Source: Vulcanimicrobiota bacterium (GTDB lineage Bacteria > Vulcanimicrobiota > Vulcanimicrobiia > Vulcanimicrobiales > Vulcanimicrobiaceae). From it: a stretch of DNA of 40,331 bases. Below, in pieces: positions 16,035 to 24,088 of this stretch (the first letter of the stretch is position 1; each line of letters starts with the position of its first letter). The DNA is taken from the NCBI GenBank assembly GCA_030041115.1, contig JASHOM010000036.1, positions 1 to 40,331 of the forward strand, written 5' to 3'. Made by a program: the position numbers and the translations under genes. The notes below the pieces were generated by a model, which saw nothing but the letters and a program-made list of their open reading frames with translations, was not told where the DNA came from and searched no databases.

Positions 16035-17301
16035 CGTCCGCTCCGTTGCACGAGCGAGGCTCGCCTTGCTCTGCGGCCTGACGCTGACGGCGTGCTCGTC
16101 GAACGACCCGAGCGCGACGCTGCCCGCACGCGCGTCGAGTTTTGCTCCGAGCGCAGAGTATCACGAGCTGTACAGCTTCGGCGAGCGTGGAAAGGCGAAC
16201 GACGGCCGCACGCCCAGCGGCGAGCTCGTCGCGACCGGCGGCGAGCTGTACGGGACCACCGAAAACGGCGGCACGACCAACGCTCACTGCTCGGGCGGTT
16301 GCGGCACCGTGTTCGAGGTCGACACGTCGGGGACCGAACGCGTGCTCTATCGGTTCGAGGGCGGCGACGACGGCGCGGCCCCTCTGGGCGGGTTGGTCGC
16401 GTTCGACGGAACCCTCTACGGCACGACGAGCAGCGGGGGAACGGGCAAATGCTCGGGCGGCTGCGGTACGGTCTTCTCGTTGAGCGTGAACGGAACGTCG
16501 TACGCAGTGCTCTACAGCTTTGCCGGCGATACGGACGGACGGGACCCGCTCGCCGGTCTGATCGAGTTCGATGGGTCGTTGTACGGCACGACGCAGTACG
16601 GCGGCACGACCGCGCGCAGTTGTCCGATCGGGTGCGGGACGGTCTTCGCGGTGAGTACCGGCGGTCAGGAAAGCGTCGTCTATCGCTTCAAAGGGGGCAC
16701 CGACGGCGAGCTCCCGGCCTCCCGGCTGGTCGCGCTCGGCGGATCGCTCTTCGGGACGACGCAGTACGGCGGCACCAATACGGCACTCTGCGCGAAGGGA
16801 TGCGGGACGCTCTTCTCGGTGAGCGTCAGCGGGACGAAGACGACCGTGCATGCGTTCAAATACTCGCCGGCGTCCCGCGACGGTGCCTATCCCGCAGCCG
16901 GGCCTTCCGTTCTCAAGAACCTGTTGTACGGCACGACGATGGGCGGTGGGAGCGACGCCCAGGGAACGGTCTTTGACGCGAACGCGTCGTCCGGGAGCGA
17001 GCACGTGCTGCACAGCTTCGACTGCTGCTCGAACGCAAGCGATGGAACGTATCCGATGGCGCCGCTGCTTCGCGTCAACGGGAACCTCTACGGAACGACG
17101 AGCGAAGGCGGCGCGAGCAACGCCGGAACGATTTTCTCGATCTCTCCGTCGGGTTCGGAGAGCGTGCTGCACAGTTTCGCCGGCAAGCCCGACGGCGCGC
17201 TGCCGGACGCGGGGCTCTGTTTTACGAACGGCGCGCTCTACGGAACGACGCCGACCGGCGGATCTCAATCCGAGGGCATGGTCTTTTCCGTCACGCCGTG
17301 A
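16030..17301 (+). CDS. GloVer-type tandem repeat lipoprotein (seven LYGTT units)
   Basis: About 423 residues. Seven repeats each contain 'L(Y/F)GTT..GG', usually followed by 'CxxGCGT(V/L)F' and 'VLYxFxGGxDGxxP'; this is the repeat named GloVer in proteins with choice-of-anchor architecture. Paired Cys in the first units may form disulfides. The start is uncertain. A signal with lipobox LTAC (RARLALLCGLTLTAC) is obvious, but between the previous stop and that signal there is no ATG or GTG in frame. The ATT at 16030, overlapping the previous TAA, or the TTG at 16066 are candidates, or translation continues from the upstream gene. The repeats form a beta-propeller-like exported protein of unknown role. 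Confidence 0.75.
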   Translation: MNVRSVARARLALLCGLTLTACSSNDPSATLPARASSFAPSAEYHELYSFGERGKANDGRTPSGELVATGGELYGTTENGGTTNAHCSGGCGTVFEVDTSGTERVLYRFEGGDDGAAPLGGLVAFDGTLYGTTSSGGTGKCSGGCGTVFSLSVNGTSYAVLYSFAGDTDGRDPLAGLIEFDGSLYGTTQYGGTTARSCPIGCGTVFAVSTGGQESVVYRFKGGTDGELPASRLVALGGSLFGTTQYGGTNTALCAKGCGTLFSVSVSGTKTTVHAFKYSPASRDGAYPAAGPSVLKNLLYGTTMGGGSDAQGTVFDANASSGSEHVLHSFDCCSNASDGTYPMAPLLRVNGNLYGTTSEGGASNAGTIFSISPSGSESVLHSFAGKPDGALPDAGLCFTNGALYGTTPTGGSQSEGMVFSVTP

Positions 17302-18833
17302 GCGGCTCGCCGGTCGGGGCGCGCGATCGCTTCGTACGCGGCGCCGAGCGCAACGATGAGCGCCATGACCAACAGCGTCACCCACCCGTAATTGAACACC
17401 GCTCGCCCGCTCGTCAACGACGTGGGCCACGCGATGTTCGCCAGCATGAGCAGCAAGTACAGCGCGCCCGCGGCGGTTACCGGGACGCCCCACTTGCCCA
17501 GCGCAAAGGTGCCGCTGGGCTTCCAGCCGCGCCGGCGCGCAACGAGCGCCCCGAACACCGTGAGGAAGAAGGCGAGATAGATGCCCGACGTGGCGAACGA
17601 AACCAGTGCGTAGAGCGCATTGACGTGCGCGGGATAATCGAACCACAGGATGCGAACGGGCGCGCTCGGATTGATCAGCACGAGCAGCAAAAAGAGAAAG
17701 GGGACGATCGTCCCGACTAGAATCGCGTTGCCGGGCGTTCGATGGCGCGCCGAGACGGCCGCGAGTTTTTGACTCAGCGGCAATGCGCGGTCGCGCGCGA
17801 GCGCGAAGGCCACGCGAGCGCCGGCACCTTGAACCGCGGTGCCGCAACTGAAAAACGCAACGACGACCATGACGAGAAAGAAGTCCGCAAGCCAGGCGGG
17901 TAATCCGTCGAGGACGCCGGTCACGCCCCCCGTGACGACGCTCCCGATGCCCGTTGCCGGGGTGGCGAGCAGCAATCCTAAGACCAATACGAACGACGCG
18001 ATGCCGCCGTAGAGCAGCGCGTCGCGCATCGCCCGGGGAACCTGCCGCTGCGCTTCGATCGTCTCTTCCGAGATGTCGCCGGCCGACTCGAAGCCGTAGA
18101 AAATGTAAACGTTGGCAAGGATTGCGACCAGCGCCGCACCGGTCCACCAATGGCCGGAGAAGTCCAGTCCGAGTGGGTTGCTTTTGAGATGCTCCACGTG
18201 CTGCGAGGAAAAAACGTAGGCCAAATGCTGGTGAAACCCGCAGGCGGCGAGCGCGATGAAAACGCCGAAGGTTCCGATGCTTTCGACATAGACTCCAAAA
18301 CGAGCCACCCGGCCCATGATTCGCGCTCCGGTCCAGTTCAATATCGCCGAGAGCACGATGATCGAGCCGGCGATCGCGAAAATCGTTGCGTGGTTCGCCG
18401 GATCCCAACGAGTGCCGAGCCAAACGTTGGCCAGCGACGTTACGTAGCTCACCGCGCCGGAATCGACCGACGCGACCGTCGCGAGGAGCGCGAATCCGTA
18501 AATCCATCCGATGAACCAGCCGTAGCGAGGCCCCACGGTGTATTTGCCGTACTGATAGAGCGCGCCGGAGAGCGGATATTCGCTGGCGAGCTCACCGAAG
18601 ACGAGCGCGACGAGCATCATCAGCGCCACGACGACCGGAATCGTCCAAATATAGCGAGGACCGCCGGTGCCCAGTCCCAGCGTGTACAGCGAGTAAATGC
18701 CGACCATCGGGCTCAGGTAGCTAAAGGCTACCGAGAAATTGTCGAAAAGGGACAAGACTCGGGAGAGTTCGGGACGGTATCCGAGCGCTGTGAGCCGGGC
18801 GTCCTCGCCGCCGCTCTTCGCCGTTGCAGGCAT
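17265..18833 (-). CDS. APC-superfamily amino acid permease
   Basis: Protein of 522 residues from the ATG at 18833, with about 12 membrane segments. APC features include SLFDNFSVAFSYLSPMVGIY in the first helix, GELASEYPLSGALYQYGKY, FYGFESAGDISEET and RVAFALARDRALPLSQKLA. It probably imports or exchanges amino acids or amines across the inner membrane. A longer reading to 18989 is unlikely because it runs into the divergent gene and lacks similarity there. A TACACT -10-like box (18845-18840) lies 6 nt before the ATG, so the mRNA may be leaderless. Its 3' end overlaps the convergent GloVer gene by 37 bp. Confidence 0.88.
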   Translation of the reverse strand: MPATAKSGGEDARLTALGYRPELSRVLSLFDNFSVAFSYLSPMVGIYSLYTLGLGTGGPRYIWTIPVVVALMMLVALVFGELASEYPLSGALYQYGKYTVGPRYGWFIGWIYGFALLATVASVDSGAVSYVTSLANVWLGTRWDPANHATIFAIAGSIIVLSAILNWTGARIMGRVARFGVYVESIGTFGVFIALAACGFHQHLAYVFSSQHVEHLKSNPLGLDFSGHWWTGAALVAILANVYIFYGFESAGDISEETIEAQRQVPRAMRDALLYGGIASFVLVLGLLLATPATGIGSVVTGGVTGVLDGLPAWLADFFLVMVVVAFFSCGTAVQGAGARVAFALARDRALPLSQKLAAVSARHRTPGNAILVGTIVPFLFLLLVLINPSAPVRILWFDYPAHVNALYALVSFATSGIYLAFFLTVFGALVARRRGWKPSGTFALGKWGVPVTAAGALYLLLMLANIAWPTSLTSGRAVFNYGWVTLLVMALIVALGAAYEAIARPDRRAAHGVTEKTMPSD

Positions 18834-18847
18834 GGCGCTAGTGTAAC

Positions 18848-19837
18848 ATGTCGTCGACGGAAGGTGCGAGTGCTCGCGGAACGAACGTTTTTTCATTGCT
18901 ACGCGGAGTGCGTGCGAGGAGCGTTCACACGTATCTGGACGAAGAAGCGGTTGGGCAGTTACTGCACTGGGACGAGTTAATCGCCGCAATGGAGCGCGCT
19001 CTCGTCGAATTTTCGCGCGGTACCGTCATTCACCCGATGCGTCAGATCTTGACGATCGAAGAGCGGCGCCGCTATCTCGGGATCATGCCCGCGGTTCTGG
19101 GCGACGTGATGGGCGTGAAGTTCGTCACGTTCTACCCCGTCAATGCACAGGCCGGTCTGCACACGCATAACGCGACGATCGTGCTCTATCGAACCGATAC
19201 GGGACTGCCCCTCGCGGCGATGGACGGCCGGCTGATCACCGAGATGCGAACGGCCGCCGTCTCGGCCGCCGTCACCAAACATCTCGCGTCGCCCGAGAGC
19301 ACCGTGCTCGCGCTGCTCGGCAGCGGCGTACAGGCGCGCGCGCACTTGGCGGCGCTCTCGCGCGTGCGGCGGTTTTCCGAGGTGCGCGTCTGGAACCGCA
19401 CCGCCGCGCACGCCGAACGGTTCGCCGGCGAGCACGGCGCGATCGCCGTGGCGAGCGCCGAGGCCGCGGTTCGCGATGCGGACGTCGTGGTCACCGCAAC
19501 GGCTGCCCATGAGCCGATCCTCGAAGGCGCTTGGCTCAAGGAGGGCGCGCACGTGAATGCCGTCGGGTCGTCGCGACCGGATTGGCGCGAGCTCGACGAT
19601 TCGGCGATGGCCAACGTGGTCGTCGTCGACTCGCGCGAAGCCGCAGCGAAGGAAGCCGGCGACGTCATCATGGCAAACGCGCAGATATTCGCCGAGGCGG
19701 GAGAGATCTTCGAGGGCAGAAAGCGCGTGCCGTCCTCCGCGACGACGGTTTTCAAATCCGTCGGTCTCGCCGTCGAAGACGTGGCGGCGGCGCGGCTCGT
19801 GGTCGAGGCCGCCGATCGCCGGCGCGCTGCCCGGTAG
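18848..19837 (+). CDS. Ornithine cyclodeaminase / mu-crystallin family protein
   Basis: Protein of 329 residues (309 if the GTG at 18908 is used, which fits the family's usual start near 'TYLDEEAV' better). Features are the N-terminal HTYLDEEAVGQLLHWDELIA, then KFVTFYPVNAQAGLHTHNA, DGRLITEMRTAAVSAAVTKH, the Rossmann motif LLGSGVQARAHLAAL (~158) and HVNAVGSSRPDWREL. Family members are NAD(P)-dependent ornithine cyclodeaminases, alanine dehydrogenases, ketimine reductases or N-substituted amino acid synthases. The exact substrate cannot be read. It lies 14 bp from the divergent APC permease, so import and metabolism of the same amino acid is plausible. The DUF5069 gene follows after 4 bp. Confidence 0.85.
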   Translation: MSSTEGASARGTNVFSLLRGVRARSVHTYLDEEAVGQLLHWDELIAAMERALVEFSRGTVIHPMRQILTIEERRRYLGIMPAVLGDVMGVKFVTFYPVNAQAGLHTHNATIVLYRTDTGLPLAAMDGRLITEMRTAAVSAAVTKHLASPESTVLALLGSGVQARAHLAALSRVRRFSEVRVWNRTAAHAERFAGEHGAIAVASAEAAVRDADVVVTATAAHEPILEGAWLKEGAHVNAVGSSRPDWRELDDSAMANVVVVDSREAAAKEAGDVIMANAQIFAEAGEIFEGRKRVPSSATTVFKSVGLAVEDVAAARLVVEAADRRRAAR

Positions 19838-19841
19838 TCTC

Positions 19842-20288
19842 GTGGAACCGCTCGATTTGCGCCGAAGGCCTCCGCGCAGCTGCTACGAGGAGCTTGACGG
19901 TCTCATGTTGATGCCGCGTACGATCGACAAGCTGCGCGGACGGTTGCCCGGCGGCAATCCCGGCGCCTACTTTATCGACGGGCATATCAAGGGCATTTCG
20001 GGTTATCTGCTCGAGCGGTTGGGAATTCGGGAGGACGAGCTGCGCGAGGCCGTCGCACGCTCCGCGAGCGAGGAGGAAGTCGGGACGTGGCTGCGCGCGC
20101 GAACCGACGTCTCGCAGTATCCCGCGATCAATCAGACGCTCCGGCGAATCAAGCCCAAACACACCCAAGACGAGGCGTACTTCCGAAGCGAGTACGCCGC
20201 CGTCCTAGCCCAACGCCCCGATTTAGAGTTCATCGTCGACATCGTCGACGCCGACGATCAAAGGCTTTTCGGTCGCGCGGAGGCTTAG
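19842..20288 (+). CDS. DUF5069-type protein
   Basis: Protein of 148 residues from the GTG at 19842, 4 bp after the upstream stop. It begins LDLRRRPPRSCYEELDGLML and continues MPRTIDKLRGRLPGGNPGAY, a pattern I associate with DUF5069 proteins, which have no assigned activity. The C-terminal half is acidic and ends in a FIVDIVDADDQRLFGR segment. Its stop overlaps the convergent 20285 gene by 4 bp. Tight coupling with the cyclodeaminase-like gene suggests a shared transcript but not necessarily a shared pathway. Confidence 0.75.
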   Translation: MEPLDLRRRPPRSCYEELDGLMLMPRTIDKLRGRLPGGNPGAYFIDGHIKGISGYLLERLGIREDELREAVARSASEEEVGTWLRARTDVSQYPAINQTLRRIKPKHTQDEAYFRSEYAAVLAQRPDLEFIVDIVDADDQRLFGRAEA

Positions 20289-20776
20289 GTTCTGGTGCAG
20301 CTTCCCTTGAAGCTCGGTTTCGCGGCCGTCATCGAAGCGTAGCTGACGAAGCTGAAGCTGTTCTGATTCGTTCGTATCGTTTGCCCGTGCCCGAGCTTGC
20401 CGCTGTCGTTGGCGTGATCGGCCCACTGCTCGGTGTTGCCGGTCCAAGGCTTCGCGTAGTCGATCCACCAGCTCGACATGTTATCAAGCCCGGTTTGCAC
20501 GTACCGCATGTTCTTGGCATCGTATGACGTCGCGATGCTCAGCACGTACGGCTTCGTCATTTTCGCCTGCGGAGGTACGACGACCGCTTCGTGCAAGAGA
20601 CCCGAGTCCATCGTGTACGTTGCCGTCGCCTTGCTCGGCTTCTGCCCGATCTGGCCCGCGGTGCACTGCCAGGAGCCGACGTAATACTGCATCGCCGCCA
20701 TGCCCGACGGCGGCTGGGCGCCGGCCGGCATCGCCGCGCAGAGTGCCAACACAAAAAATCCGAGAGCCTTTTTCAA
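20285..20776 (-). CDS. Small secreted protein, DUF1579-like, with TTG start
   Basis: Protein of 163 residues. The start is the TTG at 20776 because a perfect GGAGG lies 6-7 nt upstream and the reading MKKALGFFVLALCAAMPAGA is a clean signal peptide. The ATG at 20794 has no ribosome site, and its own codons 3-4 are that GGAGG. The mature part begins near MQYYVGSWQCTAG and has a beta-rich pattern with DYAKPWTGNTEQWADH. 'xYxVGxWxCxxG' openings are common in small exported proteins of this kind, but the DUF1579 link is a guess. The function is unknown. Confidence 0.72.
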   Translation of the reverse strand: MKKALGFFVLALCAAMPAGAQPPSGMAAMQYYVGSWQCTAGQIGQKPSKATATYTMDSGLLHEAVVVPPQAKMTKPYVLSIATSYDAKNMRYVQTGLDNMSSWWIDYAKPWTGNTEQWADHANDSGKLGHGQTIRTNQNSFSFVSYASMTAAKPSFKGSCTRT

Positions 20777-20926
20777 GAGTTGCCTCCTTTTCATGCCTGG
20801 TTCGTTCGAGGTTCGCCCGTTCGGCGCCGCGCTTCGCTGCCCCCCTGTTTGACGCGCTGGACGAAAACAAGCTGCGCGGCGGCGGTGCACGTTCCGCCGG
20901 CGATGAGCTGTTCGTCGCTGGGAATC

Positions 20927-21430
20927 ATGCCGATTCCCGCTCCGACCTCACTTCCGGCCAATTACGAGACCGCCGGCTGGTATCTCGCGCAGCAACTGAT
21001 GGGCTCGCCTCACGTCATGCCGAAGCTTGTGCGGCGGACAGTCATTCGCGAGCAGGCGCAACCTTTCGCGCTCTTTTGCGGTCGTGAAGATCGTATGAAG
21101 AACCTCGCCGCCCCGATCGCGGATCTCACGATCAGCGATCGAGCGAGCGCCGGTAATGTGCGCGAATCTATCGAGCCGATTTACGGCGGGTATGCCAACC
21201 CGCGCGGGGAGATCATGCTTTTCGCCAAAGACGCTGCCTATTGCGTAAACGTCGCCAAGCAGACGCTGAAAGAGCGCCCTCAACTGAATGCGGGCGCTCA
21301 AGTGCGCTACGACGCGGCCGGCCTCGGCGAGCCGTTCGAATACGGAACGAGGACGTTTCGCCGGCTGAGCAACGAACAGATCGTCGAGATCTGCACGTCC
21401 GGCCGGTTTCGGCTTACGTCAAAATACTAG
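20927..21430 (+). CDS. Conserved-looking hypothetical protein
   Basis: About 167 residues from the ATG at 20927 (GGGA 4 nt upstream); the ATG at 20903 is an alternative. The frame stays open upstream to 20591, but that part is the antisense of the 20285 gene and looks non-coding. The protein is soluble, with segments NYETAGWYLAQQLMGSPHVM, REQAQPFALFCGRED and GTRTFRRLSNEQIVEICTSG. I recognise no family and see no catalytic signature or membrane segment. It ends directly beside the convergent zinc-ribbon gene (stop codons at 21430 and 21431). Confidence 0.55.
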   Translation: MPIPAPTSLPANYETAGWYLAQQLMGSPHVMPKLVRRTVIREQAQPFALFCGREDRMKNLAAPIADLTISDRASAGNVRESIEPIYGGYANPRGEIMLFAKDAAYCVNVAKQTLKERPQLNAGAQVRYDAAGLGEPFEYGTRTFRRLSNEQIVEICTSGRFRLTSKY

Positions 21431-21730
21431 CTAGCGATATGCTTGCTGCGACGAAAAACAGTCGCGGCAATAGACGGGCCGTCCGGTGCGCGGCTCGAAC
21501 GGCAGCTCCGCCACGCCCCCGCATTGACTGCACGTCGCCTTGAACAACTCGCGCTGTCCGCGGGAACCGCCGCTGCGGCCGCCGCCGGCAGACCGGTGAG
21601 CGGCGCGGCAATCGTCGCAGCGCGAAGGCTTGTTTGCAAAACCTTTGCTGGCAAAGAATTCCTGCTGGCCTGCGGTGAACGTAAAGGTCCGTCCGCAATC
21701 GCGACAGGTGAGAGTTTCATCGGTGTACAC
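21431..21730 (-). CDS. Double zinc-ribbon protein (zf-ribbon plus CxxC-x17-CxxC)
   Basis: Protein of 99 residues starting at GTG 21730 with AGGAGA 8 nt upstream. The N-terminal ribbon has Cys9/12 and Cys38/41 around FTFTAGQQEFFASKGF, the usual 'probable zinc-ribbon' pattern. A Gly/Ser/Arg-rich linker leads to CSQC-x17-CRDC (Cys67/70/88/91), the CxxC-x17-CxxC domain. Two zinc ions are expected. Such proteins are small nucleic-acid- or ribosome-associated factors of unknown role, and the linker resembles an RGG-like RNA-binding segment. It lies 18 bp downstream of infA on the same strand, so it is probably co-transcribed with it, which fits a translation-linked job. Confidence 0.85.
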   Translation of the reverse strand: MYTDETLTCRDCGRTFTFTAGQQEFFASKGFANKPSRCDDCRAAHRSAGGGRSGGSRGQRELFKATCSQCGGVAELPFEPRTGRPVYCRDCFSSQQAYR

Positions 21731-21748
21731 TAAAGGATCTCCTAAGCA

Positions 21749-22075
21749 CTAAGGGTGTTGCTCGGACCCGTGTGGGGTCCGGCGCGCTTCGCCGGCGCGA
21801 TAGCGGTAGACGATTCGCCCCTTTGTCAAATCGTAGGGCGACATTTCGACCTCAACGCGGTCTCCGGGAAGAATTCTGATACGGTGGCGCCGCAACCGCC
21901 CGGCAATGTGGGCGAGAAGAATGTGGCCGTTGTCGAGCTCGACTGAAAATGTCGCGCTCGGAAAAACTTGTTTGATGCTGCCGGAAACTTCGAGCGGCGC
22001 TTCCTTGACGTTTTGGACGGCCTTGGCTTTCGGCGGCCGGGAATCGGTCTTACGTTTGCGATTACGAATAGCTAT
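21749..22075 (-). CDS. infA: Translation initiation factor IF-1 with near-cognate start codon
   Basis: About 108 residues. The IF-1 core is unmistakable: [57 protein letters not shown]. The frame holds no ATG, GTG or TTG between the in-frame TAA (about 22094) and the core. The best start is the ATA at 22075-22073, placed 8 nt after AAGGAG (22089-22084); the ATT at 22069 is second. The ATG at 22083 directly follows the ribosome site and runs into a TAG three codons on. With ATA the protein gains a Lys/Arg-rich N-terminal extension of about 25 residues and a C-terminal tail beyond the normal 72. A sequencing error is the main alternative. Confidence 0.85.
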   Translation of the reverse strand: MAIRNRKRKTDSRPPKAKAVQNVKEAPLEVSGSIKQVFPSATFSVELDNGHILLAHIAGRLRRHRIRILPGDRVEVEMSPYDLTKGRIVYRYRAGEARRTPHGSEQHP

Positions 22076-22382
22076 GAATCCATCTCCTTATCGAACGTCG
22101 AACTGTGAATGCGCCCGTCCGAAGCGCTCAAAAAAAGGGCCTCGTGGTTTTGAAGGGCCGGAGCTCTGCGGGCGGTGTCCATGATACTGCGTACCGATCT
22201 TTCAGTGGCGCAACTTTATCGACCAGTCGAAAGATCGCGCTGTGGGTGAAGTGGCAGGATTATCTCACAGATCGTTCTCTTGCGCAACTTCGACGAAAAT
22301 GAGCCCCGTCACGCCGGCGTCGCGGTGGAAGGCCCCGGGCTCCTAGCGCCCGGCGTCTTGTGGGCCTAGCCGGTCATGGCGG
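22076..22382. other. infA leader and intergenic stretch
   Basis: Apart from the infA promoter (22259-22287) and ribosome site (AAGGAG, 22089-22084), no coding signal is convincing here. A short plus-strand ORF (22105-22302) has no ribosome site and crosses the promoter. The ~170-nt leader of infA could carry regulation linked to its unusual start codon, but no clear structure is seen by eye. Confidence 0.4.
22259..22287 (-). promoter_or_regulatory. Promoter for infA
   Basis: On the reverse strand, TTGCGC (22287-22282) and GATAAT (22264-22259) are separated by exactly 17 bp. They lie about 185 nt upstream of the infA start, which leaves a long 5' leader. Confidence 0.5.
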
Positions 22383-22481
22383 TCAGGATCGCCCGCGAGC
22401 TGCAATCCACGCTATCAGCAGGGCTGCGACGACGATGCCTATGACGAGCGCCCATGGCTGGTCGGTGAAATAGGGGCTCAT
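22383..22481 (-). CDS. 32-residue single-pass membrane micro-protein
   Basis: The reading MSPYFTDQPWALVIGIVVAA LLIAWIAARGRS (given as two halves) has one strongly hydrophobic helix (~10-27) followed by the positive tail RGR, the normal layout of a small membrane protein with its N-terminus outside. It is bounded by ATG 22481 and TGA 22383. No strong ribosome site is seen (GAGGG is 15-20 nt upstream). The hydrophobic run is unlikely by chance in such GC-rich DNA, but expression is unproven and no family is known to me. Confidence 0.45.
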   Translation of the reverse strand: MSPYFTDQPWALVIGIVVAALLIAWIAARGRS

Positions 22482-22645
22482 GGCACGGGCTTACCCTCGC
22501 GAACGAAGCCGGTAACACTTGACGGATTGCCGCTGGGTCACGCCGGTCGGCAGTCGCCGATGGCGCCCTTTCCCGTGGTCCTGGAGGCGGAGCTCACAGC
22601 GTTCTCGGAAGGCACGTCGAACCACCGCGGCAAGGAGGTGCGACC

Positions 22646-23068
22646 GTGATCCGAGCTGCCATGCTACTGAGCGTGATCGTTCTGCTTGCGATCGATAGCC
22701 CGATGCAAGCGTTCTCCGCGGCCCCGAAAGTCGAACGCATCGGTCGAGTTGACGCGAAACAATATCAAACCATCGTGATCCGAGGCCGCAACTTCGGTAC
22801 CAGTGCGCCGTATGACGGTGACTCATCGTATCTCTGGATGGTCGACATACAGGGTAACGGTAGTGGATGGTGGCGCGCGGGATGCCCGCAACAATACGGT
22901 CCCTGCACGACAACCCTGAACGTTTCCAGTTGGACCGACAACGAGATTGTCATCACAGGGTTCACGGGCAACGGTCAGTATCCGCTCAAGGGAGACCTCG
23001 TGAGCTTCTTTATCTGGAATCCGCAGACCGGACGCGGACCAGCGGCTGCCGCCAGAATGATCTGGTAG
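22646..23068 (+). CDS. Secreted protein with IPT/TIG-like fold
   Basis: Protein of 140 residues, GTG start with AAGGAGG (22632-22638) 7 nt upstream. The signal peptide MIRAAMLLSVIVLLAIDSPM QAFSA (shown in two parts) is cleaved near residue 25. The mature part begins PKVERIGRVDAKQYQTIVIR and GRNFGTSAPYDGDSSYLWM, with SWTDNEIVITGFTGNGQY later. The 'G.NFG..........W.D..I' pattern matches IPT/TIG immunoglobulin-like domains used for carbohydrate or surface binding. One Cys pair (CPQQYGPC) may form a disulfide. No enzyme activity is implied. Confidence 0.72.
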   Translation: MIRAAMLLSVIVLLAIDSPMQAFSAAPKVERIGRVDAKQYQTIVIRGRNFGTSAPYDGDSSYLWMVDIQGNGSGWWRAGCPQQYGPCTTTLNVSSWTDNEIVITGFTGNGQYPLKGDLVSFFIWNPQTGRGPAAAARMIW

Positions 23069-23140
23069 CTCCTCGTCCTGAATCGAGGTCCTGCCAACGC
23101 TCCGATGGCGATCTCCCCTGCAAAAGCGATGCGTTGCTGC

Positions 23141-24088
23141 TCAGGGGTTGAAGTTCTCGCCGTCCACTGCGCCGGTTGGCTGCGAGATCCCGTCCTTCGC
23201 GCCCAGTTTCTTGATCAGTGAACCGGCGGGATAAGTGAACACGAAGACTGCACGCGGGAGGCCGTCATCCTCAACGTACGCTCGGTTGTTTCTTCTGTTG
23301 ATCCTCACACTTAATGGGATGCGGTAGCCGGAACCGAGCGTGCCGGATACGCCGCCGTATGGCGGAGCGACAATGTCTACGGCGTTATTTCCTTCGTCAC
23401 AAACGACAAGGTCTTTCTTCTTGTCGAACGCCATGCCGCCGGGGAACCGCAACGTAATGCCGAGGATCGTTCCGTGGCATCCAGCGAGACCGCCCGCATA
23501 CTCCATAATCTGGCCCTGTTGCGCGTACGCGTTGAAAAAACCGACGAAGACATCGCCGCTCCCGTCAACTGCAACCGATTCAACGACTGCACCGTCGATC
23601 GTGCACGAATCCAAGATCGTGTTCGTATCCTGCGGATACTCATTGACGGAGCCACCTCCTTGGTCGGCCTCGTACACATTCCCGCCCCGGTCGGTCGCGA
23701 CGTCGGACGGTTCCAACATACCCTGTGAATAAGTGAATGACGGCGAGTTTGTTCCAGGCGCATACTCGGTGATGTCCGTCGGGCTGAGCTGTGCGACGTA
23801 GAGATTTCCCTTCGCATCGACCCAGTTGGGACCGGTAGTGCCGATGCCCTCGGAGATGCTGCCAATTTTCTTCCAACTCCCATTTTTGAAGATATCTACA
23901 ACTCCGTTGTCGCCGTTGTCGTCTACGTAGAGCGCTCTGACGGTATCACGCACGAGCGCCTTGTCGTTCACGCGAATACCCGGCATCGCGCCCGGGGCTG
24001 AGATTGTTTGCTGCGAGCCGCCGCACCCGACGAGCACTGTAACGACGCTGATGTTAAGAGCGTGGCGGACAAGGTAGCGCGGTCTCAT
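23141..24088 (-). CDS. NHL-type beta-propeller lipoprotein
   Basis: Protein of 315 residues with lipobox LVGC (MRPRYLVRHALNISVVTVLVGCGG), preceded by GGAGG. The mature part has propeller blades such as GNLYVAQLSPTDITEYAPGT, PSDVATDRGGNVYEADQGGG, ESVAVDGSGDVFVGFFN and KKDLVVCDEGNNAVDIVAPP. This is the SMP-30/NHL fold without recognisable catalytic residues. It resembles, but is not identical to, the propellers at 13647 and 28793. Probable surface binding or scaffold protein. Confidence 0.8.
   Translation of the reverse strand: MRPRYLVRHALNISVVTVLVGCGGSQQTISAPGAMPGIRVNDKALVRDTVRALYVDDNGDNGVVDIFKNGSWKKIGSISEGIGTTGPNWVDAKGNLYVAQLSPTDITEYAPGTNSPSFTYSQGMLEPSDVATDRGGNVYEADQGGGSVNEYPQDTNTILDSCTIDGAVVESVAVDGSGDVFVGFFNAYAQQGQIMEYAGGLAGCHGTILGITLRFPGGMAFDKKKDLVVCDEGNNAVDIVAPPYGGVSGTLGSGYRIPLSVRINRRNNRAYVEDDGLPRAVFVFTYPAGSLIKKLGAKDGISQPTGAVDGENFNP

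Noticed and set aside
16003-18507. Minus-strand ORF of 834 codons
   Set aside because: Overlaps the real GloVer gene and the real APC permease in another frame. The product is typical Arg/Ala shadow sequence.
22105-22302. 65-codon plus-strand ORF upstream of infA
   Set aside because: Crosses the infA promoter on the other strand, lacks a ribosome site and has no protein-like pattern.
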